NCBI GenBank assembly: GCA_945862145.1
Contig: CAMAXE010000006.1
Span: 1-64,000 of the forward strand
DNA from: Klebsiella pneumoniae
GTDB taxonomy: Bacteria > Pseudomonadota > Gammaproteobacteria > Pseudomonadales > UBA5518
Length of the DNA: 64,000 nucleotides
Direction of reading: 5' to 3'
Of this stretch, positions 19,086 to 27,643 are shown in pieces. Below the pieces are notes generated by a model. It did not search any database. It was not told where the DNA came from and saw only the letters and a program-made list of their open reading frames with translations. How positions within the stretch are numbered: position 1 is the first letter of the stretch; every line of letters begins with the position of its first letter. A program made the position numbers and the translations under genes.

Positions 19086-19118
19086 ACTCGCGTTCTTCAA
19101 GGTGCTCGGGAGTTGTCG

Positions 19119-20507
19119 ATGCCGATCAGGACCTGCCTACGTACCGCTGCTCTGGTTGTAGGTTTGGCGGGGGCAGCCTTGTCGGCTGCGGCACCCGACG
19201 CGGGCTACCAGGACCTTGGTCTGATGCAAGGTTTTCCCCCGCCCGCTGCCAAGCGTGTGTTGCGCAGCAATGCCATGGAGGCGCCGGCCAACCGCTGGGC
19301 GTTCCAGCATATCCGTGAGCTCCAGCCCACCCGCGAGATCTGGCGCGGCGAGGGGCCTGTGAGTCCGCTGCGCGCGAAGCCGCTCGATCTGGGGCCCGTG
19401 ACCGGCACGGTTCGCAAGGGTCGCGTGATCAGCCTCGACCAGTTCCTGGACGAATCCCACACCGACGGCTTCGTGATCCTGCACCGCGGCAGGGTAGTGT
19501 TCGAGCGCTACATGAACGGCCAGCAGCGCCACGTTCAGCACCAGATGTTCTCGGCCACCAAGTCTTTCGTGGGCACGATCATGCTCAGCCTGGTCAGCGA
19601 GGGACGCGTCAACCCAGGCAAGACGGTGGGCTCCTACATCCCCGAACTCCAGAAGAGCGCCTACGGTGACGCCACCGTGCAACAGCTGCTCGATATGACC
19701 GCCGGCGTGTCCTACACCGAGATCTACGACGACCCCGACTCCGACATCTGGCGCTACGGTCGGGTGTTCAGTCTCTGGGGCGTGCCGCCGCCCGGCTACA
19801 CGGGGCCGCGCACCGTCTATGACTATCTGCCCACCCTCGAGAAAAAGGGGACACACGGTTACGCATTCCACTACGTGACGCCCAACACCGATGTGCTGGG
19901 ATGGATCATCCGTCGTGTCACGGGCAAATCCGTGGACCAGAATGTTTCCGAGCGCCTGCTGCAACCCCTTGGCGCCGAGCGCGACGCCTACATGTGGCTC
20001 GATGGCGAGGGCAACGAGATGGCCGGTGGCGGCCTGAGCATCGCGGCCCGTGACGCGGCGCGCTTCGGGCAGATGATCCTGCAGGGTGGTGTGTATAACG
20101 GCAAGCGCGTGCTTCCCGCCGCAGTGGCCAGACGTATTTTCGAGCCGGGCAACCCCGAGACCTTCACACGCTTCTACCCCGATGACCCCTGGTATGGTCC
20201 GATTGTCAGCAGCTATCACAACCAGTGGTGGAACTTCCGCAACAGCCACAAGGCGGTGAGTGCCATCGGCGTACACGGGCAGACCATCTATCTCGATCCC
20301 GTGGCGCAAATGGTGGTGGTGAAGCAGTCATCTAGCCCCGATGCCGAGGGCGGGGCCAACGAGTCAAACGATACCGACGGTCCGCTGCTGTACCAAGCAC
20401 TCGCGGAGCACCTGATCAAGCTGACAGGGGGCTCCAAGCGGGCGTGGAAGTCTGCCGTACCAGCACCCGAGCAGCAGCCGCAGGTAGCCGCGCCGCCATC
20501 CACCTAG
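19119..20507 (+). CDS. Exported serine hydrolase (class C beta-lactamase/transpeptidase fold)
   Basis: 462 residues with a signal peptide (CLRTAALVVGLAGAALSAAA). The nucleophile motif S-A-T-K is at about 145-148, the second-motif equivalent is YVTPNTD (about residue 254), and the third is VHGQT near the C-terminus in place of the KTG triad. This is the 6-aminohexanoate-dimer-hydrolase/EstB-like branch: esterase, amidase or peptidase activity is more likely than antibiotic resistance. The start at 19119 is chosen over upstream in-frame codons because the signal peptide begins there. The gene is bracketed by REP-like palindromes on both sides. Confidence 0.88.
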   Translation: MPIRTCLRTAALVVGLAGAALSAAAPDAGYQDLGLMQGFPPPAAKRVLRSNAMEAPANRWAFQHIRELQPTREIWRGEGPVSPLRAKPLDLGPVTGTVRKGRVISLDQFLDESHTDGFVILHRGRVVFERYMNGQQRHVQHQMFSATKSFVGTIMLSLVSEGRVNPGKTVGSYIPELQKSAYGDATVQQLLDMTAGVSYTEIYDDPDSDIWRYGRVFSLWGVPPPGYTGPRTVYDYLPTLEKKGTHGYAFHYVTPNTDVLGWIIRRVTGKSVDQNVSERLLQPLGAERDAYMWLDGEGNEMAGGGLSIAARDAARFGQMILQGGVYNGKRVLPAAVARRIFEPGNPETFTRFYPDDPWYGPIVSSYHNQWWNFRNSHKAVSAIGVHGQTIYLDPVAQMVVVKQSSSPDAEGGANESNDTDGPLLYQALAEHLIKLTGGSKRAWKSAVPAPEQQPQVAAPPST

Positions 20508-20519
20508 GCAGGTTGAGGG

Positions 20520-20542
20520 TCGCGGGCATGGCCCGCTCCTAC
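20520..20542. repeat. REP-like palindromic unit, copy 2
   Basis: Same unit and orientation as copy 1 at 19063-19085 with variation in the stem (gcgggc atg gcccgc). With copy 3, inverted, 37 bases away, it forms a REP doublet (REPIN/BIME-like) directly after the serine hydrolase stop. Confidence 0.75.
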
Positions 20543-20579
20543 GCGGGATGGCGATCCCAGGGCAACGATATTCCAGGGT

Positions 20580-20602
20580 GTAGGAGCGCGCCATGCGCGC
20601 GA
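20580..20602. repeat. REP-like palindromic unit, copy 3 (inverted)
   Basis: Reverse-complement orientation relative to copies 1 and 2, beginning gtaggagc. It is essentially the exact reverse complement of copy 1. It lies just beyond the 3' end of the P-type ATPase remnant and could act as a bidirectional transcript-stabilising or terminating hairpin. Confidence 0.75.
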
Positions 20603-20615
20603 CCGTGCCTTGCTT

Positions 20616-21240
20616 TCAGTCATAACGTCGGAAGAAAGACGCTTTCAGCCACTCGGTTGCCATCACATAGCCGGCGGTGATGGCAACCAGTGCAGCCATT
20701 AAGGGAAGCGGCATCGGGACGAATCCCAGCAGCGCCGCGCCCGGCAAACACGGAATTACGAAGGCTGCCGGTACCAGCACCAGGGTTGACACCAGAAGCA
20801 CACGGCCGGGCCGGCTGAGGTAAAAGCGCCGGAGGTTGCGCACGACCAGCGCTACCACCAACTCGGTAAGCAGTGACTCCACGAACCAGCCGGTACGGAA
20901 GAGCTCCGCAGATGCCTTGAAAGCACCGAGCAGCATGCCGAAGGTCAGGAGATCGAAGGCGGAGCTGAGCACCCCGAACTCGATCATGAAGCGGCGGATG
21001 AACGCCATGTCCCAGCGGCGGGGGCGGTCGACCAGCTAGGGGTCCACGTTGTCGTCCGCGATGCCCACGGCGGGGATGTGGGAGAGGAAATTGTTCAGCA
21101 GGATCTGTCCTGCCAGCAGCGGCAGGAGCGGCAGGAAGATCGAGGCAACCGCCATGTTCGCCATGTTGCCGAGGTTTGCGCTGGTGGTGGTCACCACATA
21201 CTTCATGGTGTTGGCGAAGGTCTTGCGGCCTTCGCTCGGA
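20616..21240 (-). pseudogene. C-terminal remnant of a P-type (Mg-type/MgtA-like) ATPase
   Basis: In one minus-strand frame the translation runs SEGRKTFANTMKYV, then transmembrane segments with NLGNMANMA, then IADDNVDP, a TAG stop (complement of 21036-21038), and continues LVDRPRRWDMAFIRRFMIEFG through further membrane helices to a natural stop at 20616. These are the last membrane helices of an MgtA/MgtB-like P-type ATPase, where DNVDPE normally continues without a stop (GAG to TAG). The gene lacks the phosphorylation site, ATP-binding domain and all the N-terminal part; homology ends at about 21240, just after a further in-frame TGA. It is therefore a decayed fragment, not a working pump. 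Confidence 0.8.
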
Positions 21241-21333
21241 GCTCATCAGACCTCCCGGCAGCCCGGGGCTAGCTGCCCAAGGACCATCCGCCCCGGTCGG
21301 GGCGAGGTCAATCAGAGCCGCTGCCGGGTGACA

Positions 21334-21759
21334 TCATTCCTGGTGAACGTTCGCGCTGCCATCACGCAACCGCAGTTTCCCCAAGCTTATGTGCTCTTTC
21401 GCGCTCATCACCCAGGCGCTGAGTGCGAGGATCAATATCCCCGCGCTCTCGAAGAGTATGTTCACCGGCGCGAGATCCTTGCTTTGCAGGATGATCATCC
21501 GGGTAAGTGCGGTCATGGCGATGATGATCGGGAGCGTCACCGGGATGCGCTGGCTGTTGTAGAACGCGCCGACCATCCCCAGCACCTCTGCATATATGAA
21601 CAGCATGAAGAGATCGGCCAGCGCCACCGTCTCCGTGGTGAACATGTGGCGAATCTCCTGGGTCACGGCGACCAGCGTGGCGGCCAGAATCGCGAGGAGA
21701 ATCAGTTGCTCGGCAAGGATGACCGCGCCGTTGCTGAGCCGTTTGACGGTTTCCTGCAT
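21334..21759 (-). CDS. PsiE-like inner-membrane protein
   Basis: 141 residues with four predicted membrane helices (for example AVILAEQLILLAILAATLVAV, LFMLFIYAEVLGMVGAF, VTLPIIIAMTALTRMIIL). The pattern fits the phosphate-starvation-inducible PsiE family, whose function is unknown. The start MQETVKRL at 21759 has a gaggtc site; a frame extending to 21819 is less likely. It lies upstream (minus strand) of the ATPase remnant, with which it may once have formed an ion-stress gene set. Confidence 0.75.
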   Translation of the reverse strand: MQETVKRLSNGAVILAEQLILLAILAATLVAVTQEIRHMFTTETVALADLFMLFIYAEVLGMVGAFYNSQRIPVTLPIIIAMTALTRMIILQSKDLAPVNILFESAGILILALSAWVMSAKEHISLGKLRLRDGSANVHQE

Positions 21760-21903
21760 GACAGACCTCACTGTTGGCGCGCGCTTAGTAGCCCACTGAT
21801 CATAGAGAGCAGTCTCCATGTCGGCAAATCTGTGTGCTGGAGCGGCGGTGGTGTGTGCACGTGTCGTGGGGTGATAATCGGGCTAATCAAAGGAGAAAAA
21901 CCG

Positions 21904-23136
21904 ATGCGCGACCGACTGACAGCAGTGCGCCTTGCCGGCTGCCTTATTGCCTCTGTACTCCTCGTAGGCACGGCCTCTGCTGCCGAACTCTGGCTCGCCA
22001 ATGCCCGCGTCATCGACGGCACCGGTGCGGCTCCCTCGGCCGCGCGCAGCGTGCACATCCGCGATGGCAATCTCGTTGCGATCAGCGCGGACGCAGCACC
22101 CGCCGGGGCCATCGACCTGCAGGGCAGATACCTGCTGCCAGGTTTCATCGATGCGCATTCGCATATCGAGAATCCCGCCTCCGCCGAGAGGGCGCTGCTA
22201 TCCGGAGTCACCACTACCCGGGTGCTGGGCGACGCCTACCTGAAGGGCATCGCCACCCGTGATCTGGTGCGTCAGGGCGATACTCCGGGCCCCGAGATGC
22301 TGGCATCAGCCGGGCATGTGCGACCCGTGTTGGGAGAAGCTTTCATTCTCAGCTTTCCGCAGTTCGGCCGGTATCTGCATGCGCCTCTCACTGGCGCCGA
22401 TCAGGTGGCCGGTGTGGTGCGCGCGGTGATCGCGCGTGGCGCCGATGTGATCAAGGTCGGTGCAAGTGAACGCGCGGGTCTGGCGCAGACGGATCCGCGA
22501 CGCCCGGAGCTGAGCTTTGAGGAAATCAGCGCGGCGGTGCGCGAAGCGGGTGCGAAAGGCCTTTTTGTGGCGGCACACTCACACGGTACGGGTGGCGTGA
22601 ACGCTGCCGTGCGCGCTGGCGCGCGCAGCATCGAGCACGGTACCTACGCGGACGAAGCCACGCTGCAGTTGATGAAGCAGAAAGGCACCTTCTGGGTGCC
22701 TACGCTCGCGGTCATGAGCCCCTTGGGCGATCCGCGTGGCGACAGCGCCGAAGACATCGCGCTGCAGTTGCGCACCTACCACATGATGAAGCCGTTACGC
22801 CAAGGTGTGCGGCGGGCGCATGCGCTGGGCATCGCCGTTGCCACCGGCACCGACAGCACCTACGGCGATGGCGACAGCACTGCCCGGGTGCGTATCGGCC
22901 ACGAGATCGAGGAGCTGGTGAAGTGCGGCTACACGCCGCTCGAGGCGATCACTGCAGCTACCGGAACAGCCGCCCGTTTGCTGGGTGTCGACGCCCGCAC
23001 GGGCACCATCGCCCCGGGCAAGGAAGCCGATCTTCTGGTGGTCGATCGCAATCCGCTCGAGGACACCACCGCGCTTTTCGAGCCCATGCTGGTGGTGAAC
23101 AACGGCAAGGTAGTGCTCGATCGGATAGTTCGCTGA
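21904..23136 (+). CDS. Exported amidohydrolase (imidazolonepropionase/prolidase-like)
   Basis: 410 residues. A signal peptide (LAGCLIASVLLVGTASA) is followed by the amidohydrolase fold: HSH metal pair (DAHSHIE, about 85), an IKVGASE Lys that could be carboxylated, AAHSHG His, IEHGTY His, and GTDSTYGDG Asp. The C-terminal composite domain has GTIAPGKEADLLVVDRNPL. It belongs to the branch containing Sgx9260-type Xaa-Pro and acyl-amino-acid hydrolases. A strong aaaggaga site precedes the ATG at 21904. The upstream 84 bases have no other feature; the next gene is 51 bases downstream. Confidence 0.9.
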   Translation: MRDRLTAVRLAGCLIASVLLVGTASAAELWLANARVIDGTGAAPSAARSVHIRDGNLVAISADAAPAGAIDLQGRYLLPGFIDAHSHIENPASAERALLSGVTTTRVLGDAYLKGIATRDLVRQGDTPGPEMLASAGHVRPVLGEAFILSFPQFGRYLHAPLTGADQVAGVVRAVIARGADVIKVGASERAGLAQTDPRRPELSFEEISAAVREAGAKGLFVAAHSHGTGGVNAAVRAGARSIEHGTYADEATLQLMKQKGTFWVPTLAVMSPLGDPRGDSAEDIALQLRTYHMMKPLRQGVRRAHALGIAVATGTDSTYGDGDSTARVRIGHEIEELVKCGYTPLEAITAATGTAARLLGVDARTGTIAPGKEADLLVVDRNPLEDTTALFEPMLVVNNGKVVLDRIVR

Positions 23137-23187
23137 GCTGCTAATCCTGCTGCTACAGCACCAAACCTGATGCCGGGAGACATTCCT

Positions 23188-23886
23188 ATGGATGCAACGC
23201 AAAACGCGGCGCAAGCCTCGGAACTGGAGTTCAGCGACCAGGACATTTTCGAGGCGATGCGGGAGCTCCCGGATTACCTCGACATCTCCACCGAGGACTT
23301 CAGAGCCCTGTACCACTGTGCGTACCGCCATGCGCAGACCCGCGTGACTCCGCCGGCTGCTCCGCCTCAGGCGCCGCAGACGCTGGAGCCGCCGAGGGTG
23401 GCCGCGGTGCAGCTGTTTCGCGCGTGGATCGGATCCCTGATCGGCATCGCGCTGGTGGCAGGCGTGAACCAGCTGCTGTTCCCGGTGGATGCCGCGATCA
23501 TGATGATCGGCTCCCTCGGTGCGACGACGGCGCTGCTGTTCGGTGCCCCCCGGAGTCCTTTCTCCCAGCCGCGCAACCTGTTTGGCGGCCACATCCTGTC
23601 GGCCCTGGTGGGGGTGCTGTGCTGGAACGTGCTGGGCAGCCAGGTCTGGCTGGCCGCCGCCGTTGCTGTGGCGACAGCTGTGGCGCTCATGCATTTCACC
23701 CGCACCATGCACCCGCCGGGAGGGGCCACGGCCCTGATCGCTGTGGTCGGATCGGCCGGGATTCACCAACTCGGATTCATGTACGTGCTCACGCCTGCAA
23801 TCGTGGGTCCGCTGGTGCTGTTCGCGGTGGCGCTGGTGGTGAACAACATCGCGGCCGCGAGGCGCTACCCGGAGGTCTGGTTCTGA
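23188..23886 (+). CDS. HPP-family integral membrane protein
   Basis: 232 residues. The N-terminal 50 residues are soluble and acidic (FSDQDIFEAMRELPDYLDIS); the rest is the HPP domain with four hydrophobic helices and the signature MHPPGGATALIA, plus PRNLFGGHILSALVGV. The HPP domain is linked in cyanobacteria and plants to nitrite transport, but bacterial members have mostly unknown cargo. The ATG at 23188 (MDATQNAA) has a gggaga site; an ATG at 23170 is possible. It follows the amidohydrolase on the same strand and may share its transcript. Confidence 0.85.
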   Translation: MDATQNAAQASELEFSDQDIFEAMRELPDYLDISTEDFRALYHCAYRHAQTRVTPPAAPPQAPQTLEPPRVAAVQLFRAWIGSLIGIALVAGVNQLLFPVDAAIMMIGSLGATTALLFGAPRSPFSQPRNLFGGHILSALVGVLCWNVLGSQVWLAAAVAVATAVALMHFTRTMHPPGGATALIAVVGSAGIHQLGFMYVLTPAIVGPLVLFAVALVVNNIAAARRYPEVWF

Positions 23887-23956
23887 TCGGCAGCTCGCCG
23901 CCACGAGCACCGCAGGCGCCGGGCCCTGCGGTGCCGGCGCTGCGATGAGGGTTGGC

Positions 23957-24277
23957 TCAGCCGCCCGGGGGGCGGTAATTGACCTTCTTTTTTGCCACCG
24001 AGTCGATTTCTGCAGCGGTGAGCAACGCGGTGGTCTTGAAGGCAAGCGCACCGCTCGCGCTAACCGTGAGTGACACGGCGGCCGCGGTGGCGTTGTCTGG
24101 CAAGTCCACGATGGCGATGGCATCGCGAATGCCGAAGGTGAAGTACATCGACTCCAGCTTTCCGCCAGCGCTTTTCATCATCTTTTCGAGGGCTTTGCGA
24201 CGGTTGGTCCCGCCGTCCTTAAGCAGCCCCTCGGAACCTTCGGCGGTGTAGTCGATTTCAAACAGGTATTTGGGCAT
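23957..24277 (-). CDS. GYD-domain protein
   Basis: 106 residues beginning MPKYLFEIDYTAEG, with central ESMYFTFGIRDAIAIVDLPDN, the characteristic GYD-domain strand-turn (here G-I-R-D) and a late TALLTAAEID. These are small dimeric ferredoxin-like proteins with no proven activity, often next to oxidative metabolism genes. It is divergent from the large exported redox operon starting at 24552, with a 274-base gap in between. Confidence 0.8.
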   Translation of the reverse strand: MPKYLFEIDYTAEGSEGLLKDGGTNRRKALEKMMKSAGGKLESMYFTFGIRDAIAIVDLPDNATAAAVSLTVSASGALAFKTTALLTAAEIDSVAKKKVNYRPPGG

Positions 24278-24316
24278 GGTCTGTTTCCCGATTAGGGTTG
24301 ATCGTTTTGTGCACGG

Positions 24317-24346
24317 CCGTACGCCAAGCGCGAGCTCCGTACGCCA
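24317..24346. promoter_or_regulatory. Paired 10-bp direct repeat upstream of the GYD gene and redox operon
   Basis: The decamer ccgtacgcca occurs at 24317-24326 and again at 24337-24346, exactly 20 bases apart (two helical turns), in the 274-base divergent control region. The spacing suits a dimeric regulator on one DNA face. A separate 8-bp hairpin lies at 24401-24423. No clear -10/-35 pair was found. Confidence 0.35.
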
Positions 24347-24551
24347 GTCCGCGTTGTGCGAGTAAACACGTCGCGGGCTCTTTGCGTCCAGCCTTTGCGC
24401 GCCACGCCTCCCGGTGGCGTGGCCCGGGATGCAGAGTTGATCATCTTTTTACAGTATGTCTCCGCCAATGCCCGTGTGGCATAGTCGGGTTCGTGGTTTG
24501 AGATGGCGAGGAAGCCCCTCGTCGCCACTGCGACATGACTGAAACGGCAAG

Positions 24552-26288
24552 GTGAACCTGATGGTACGTTTCCATCTGCTCTCGCGATACCGGCAGCCAT
24601 GGCTCGTCCTCATGCTGGCGCTGGGCGCGCTGCTTGCGGGCGAGTCTGCGACCGCCGTTTCATCCGCGCCCGCGGCTGCGGCCGTGCTCCCCGAGGCCGC
24701 GGCCTCGCAAGCACGCATGCGGCTGCTCTCGCAGGAGCAGTTCTTCAACTCGCTGGGCTATGTATTCGGGCCCGATATCGCGACCAGCAGCCACTTTGCG
24801 CCCTTCCGCCGTACCGAGGGACTTCTCGCCAGTGGCGCCGCCGCCGCGGGTGTCACAATCGGGCAGATGCAGGAATTCCAGCGCACCGCGGGCGCCATCG
24901 CCACCGCGGTGGTGAGTCCGGCCAACCGCGGCTTCCTGGTGCCCTGCAGCCCGCGTCACGAGGATGCAGCCGATGCCCGCTGTGCCGCGCGTTTCCTTGT
25001 GCCCGTGGCGAGGCTGCTGCACCGGCGGGCAACCACCCGCGAGCAGCAGGCTGCGCTGGTGGCCACCGCCGGGGAAGCCGCCGACCGCCTGCGCGATTTC
25101 CACGCTGGCCTCGGCGTTGCGCTTGAAGGCTTGCTGCTCTCGCCCGATACGCTTTTCATGATCGAGCGCAGCGAGCCCGACCCGTCGCACCCGGGCCTGC
25201 GGCGCCTTGACAGCTACTCACTTGCCAGCCGCCTGAGTTTTTTCCTGTGGAATGCGGGCCCCGACGAGGAACTCCTCAAGTCCGCCGAGCGCGGTGAACT
25301 GCATGACGCCAAGGGGCTCTCACGCACGCTCGACCGCATGCTCGCCAGCCCCCGACTCGAAACCGGCGTACGCGCCTTTTTCGACGACCTGCTGCGGTTT
25401 GATGACCTTGCGGTGGTAGCAAAGGATCCCGCCATCTACCCGGCCTTCAGCGGCGAAACCGTAGAGGACGCCCGTGAGCAGACGCTGCGCACCATCGTCG
25501 ATCACCTGCTGGTGCGCCAGCGCGATTACCGCGATCTCTTCACCACGCGTGACACCTTCATCTCGCCTGCGCTCGCGGTGCTGTATGGCGTGCCCGCGCC
25601 GCCGGGCTGGACGCCCTACACCAGCCCGCCCGGCAGCCAGCGCGTCGGGCTCCTTACGCAGATCAGTTTTCTCGCGGTACACGCACATCCGGGCCGCAGT
25701 TCCGCCACGCTGCGCGGCAAGGGCCTGCGTGAGAAACTCCTGTGCCAGCAGGTGCCGCGTGCGCCGCCAAACGTCGATTTCTCGATCGTCGAGAACCCCG
25801 ACTCCACGCTGCGCACGGCGCGCGAGAAGCTCAGCGCGCACCGCAGCAACCCCATCTGTGCCGGCTGCCACAAGATCACCGACCCCATCGGTCTCGCGCT
25901 CGAGCATTTCGACGGCGCGGGCCAGTACCGCGAGACGGAGAAAGGCGCGCCCATCGATGCGAGCGGCGCCCTCGACGGCAAGGCCTTCGAGGACGTGCCG
26001 GGCCTCGCTGCCGTGCTGCATGACAACCCGCTGTTGCCCGCGTGTCTCGTGAAGCGCGTTTACAGCTACGGCACCGGCGGGCCCGCCACGCCGGCCGACA
26101 AGCCCGTGCTCGCCTGGCTCGGCGAGCACTTCGCCGAAGACGGCTATCGCCTTCCCGATTTGCTGCGCACGCTCGCCACGAGCCAGCCTTTCTCGATGGT
26201 GACCGATCCGGCGGTTGCGACGGCTACGGTCGCGCCTGCAGTCGCAACATCCGCAGCAGCCGGCGCGGCCGCAGGAGCCAGACGATGA
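24552..26288 (+). CDS. DUF1592/DUF1588/DUF1585-type exported protein with haem motif
   Basis: 578 residues with a signal peptide (PWLVLMLALGALLAG). It shows the PSD1-like order: a region resembling DUF1592 (LDSYSLASRLSFFLWNAGPD), a DUF1588-like part (LYGVPAPPGW... RVGLLTQISFLAVHAHPGRSS... CHKITDPIGLALEHFD), and DUF1585-like LLRTLATSQPF at the end. One CxxCH (CAGCH) at about 436-440 could bind haem c. The family is common in Planctomycetes and Myxococcota and always travels with a DUF1552 or DUF1501 partner; no function is established. The start is GTG (24552), with an ATG at 24561 as alternative. The stop overlaps the next start by ATGA. Confidence 0.85.
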   Translation: MNLMVRFHLLSRYRQPWLVLMLALGALLAGESATAVSSAPAAAAVLPEAAASQARMRLLSQEQFFNSLGYVFGPDIATSSHFAPFRRTEGLLASGAAAAGVTIGQMQEFQRTAGAIATAVVSPANRGFLVPCSPRHEDAADARCAARFLVPVARLLHRRATTREQQAALVATAGEAADRLRDFHAGLGVALEGLLLSPDTLFMIERSEPDPSHPGLRRLDSYSLASRLSFFLWNAGPDEELLKSAERGELHDAKGLSRTLDRMLASPRLETGVRAFFDDLLRFDDLAVVAKDPAIYPAFSGETVEDAREQTLRTIVDHLLVRQRDYRDLFTTRDTFISPALAVLYGVPAPPGWTPYTSPPGSQRVGLLTQISFLAVHAHPGRSSATLRGKGLREKLLCQQVPRAPPNVDFSIVENPDSTLRTAREKLSAHRSNPICAGCHKITDPIGLALEHFDGAGQYRETEKGAPIDASGALDGKAFEDVPGLAAVLHDNPLLPACLVKRVYSYGTGGPATPADKPVLAWLGEHFAEDGYRLPDLLRTLATSQPFSMVTDPAVATATVAPAVATSAAAGAAAGARR

Positions 26289-27643
26289 TCACCCGTTCCT
26301 CGAAGTTCGAACGCCTGAGCCGCCGTCGCGTGCTGCGCGGCGTGTTGAAGGGCGGCGCCGTCACGGTAGGTTTGCCATTGCTGAACTGCTTCCTGAACAG
26401 CAACGCCTCGGCGATGGCGAGCGGCGCGCCGCTGCCGCTGCGCTTCGGCACCTGGTTCTGGGGCCTCGGCATGAATGCCAAGGTTTTCGTGCCCAGCGCC
26501 ACCGGGCCGGGCTTCGACCTGCCCGAGGAGCTCGCCGCGATCGAGCGGGTGAAGCAGCAGATGAACGTCTACACCAACTTCAACGCCTACCGCGATTCCG
26601 CGCCCAACCTGTGCCACTACACGGGCTGGATCGTGACGCGCACCGGCATGGCCCCCATCGGCGCCGAGGACAAACCCGGCGAGACCATCGACGTTTCCGT
26701 CGCCCGCCAGATCGGGCGCAGCTCGCGCTTCCCCAGCGTGAGCGTGACCGCCAATGGCGATATGCGCACCAGCTTCAGCTACGAGAACGCCAATTCCATA
26801 AACGCCTCCGAGCCTTCTCCGCTCAACCTGTATGCGCGCATCTTCGGCGCCGACTACCAGGACCCCAACGCCTCCAGCTTCACGCCCAGCCCGCGCGTGA
26901 TGGCGCGGCGCAGCGTGCTCTCGGGCGTGATGGACCAGACGAAGGACTTGCAGACCGTGATTGGCGCCGATGACCGTGCGCGTCTCGACCAGTACTTCAC
27001 GGGGCTCCGCGATCTCGAGCGGCAGTTCGACCAGCAACTCACCAAGCCCGATCCGATCGCCGTCTGCGTGCCCGTGAAGCAGCCTGCCGCGGATCCGGCG
27101 CCCGGCATTGATTCCGACACGGTTTCCCGCCGCCATCGCATGCTCACGGATCTACTCGTCATGGCGGTGGCCTGCGACCAGACGCGGGTGGTGAACATGG
27201 CCTATTCCCAGGCCTTTGCCTCCACCATCAAGGCGGGCTACGAAAAACCCCACCACACCGCCACGCACGAGGAGCCGGTCGATCACCAGATCGGTTACCA
27301 GCCGATTTCCTCCTGGTTCACGCGCCGTGCGCTCGAGGAGTGGGCGTATTTCGTCGAGGCCTTCTCGAAGGTGACAGAGGGTGACGGCACTTTGCTCGAC
27401 AATATGCTGATCTACGCCAGCACCGACTCGGGGCTTGCACGCGTGCACGCCATCGACAACATCCCCATGTTCACGGCGGGGCGTGCGGGCGGAAAACTGA
27501 AGACTGGCCTGCACATCGACGGGGCGGGCAGTGCAGCCACCCGGGTGGGCTACACCTCGCTCAAGCTGATGGGCGTGGACGTGGCCTCGTGGGGCACCAA
27601 GAGCAACAGCACCTCGCAGCCCGTGGGAGAGGTCCTGGCGTGA
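26285..27643 (+). CDS. DUF1552-family Tat-exported protein
   Basis: 452 residues with a twin-arginine signal (RLSRRRVLRGVLKGGAVTVG). The body is the DUF1552 fold, a relative of the DUF1501/sulfatase-like alkaline phosphatase superfamily, with recognisable WFWGLGMNAK, LTDLLVMAVACDQTRV, YQPISSWFTRRAL and a late STDSGLA. Paired with the upstream DUF1592 gene by a 4-base overlap, as in other genomes. Export through Tat implies folding in the cytoplasm, often with a cofactor. Its substrate is unknown. The start ATG 26285 has an aggag site. Confidence 0.88.
   Translation: MITRSSKFERLSRRRVLRGVLKGGAVTVGLPLLNCFLNSNASAMASGAPLPLRFGTWFWGLGMNAKVFVPSATGPGFDLPEELAAIERVKQQMNVYTNFNAYRDSAPNLCHYTGWIVTRTGMAPIGAEDKPGETIDVSVARQIGRSSRFPSVSVTANGDMRTSFSYENANSINASEPSPLNLYARIFGADYQDPNASSFTPSPRVMARRSVLSGVMDQTKDLQTVIGADDRARLDQYFTGLRDLERQFDQQLTKPDPIAVCVPVKQPAADPAPGIDSDTVSRRHRMLTDLLVMAVACDQTRVVNMAYSQAFASTIKAGYEKPHHTATHEEPVDHQIGYQPISSWFTRRALEEWAYFVEAFSKVTEGDGTLLDNMLIYASTDSGLARVHAIDNIPMFTAGRAGGKLKTGLHIDGAGSAATRVGYTSLKLMGVDVASWGTKSNSTSQPVGEVLA

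Noticed and set aside
19119-20507. Serine hydrolase as an antibiotic-resistance beta-lactamase
   Set aside because: It has the S-x-x-K motif but lacks the canonical YxN and KTG motifs of AmpC, and matches esterase/amidase-type relatives better.
24298-24501. Small plus-strand frame between GYD gene and DUF1592 gene
   Set aside because: No ribosome site and composition unlike protein; the region holds repeats and a hairpin.
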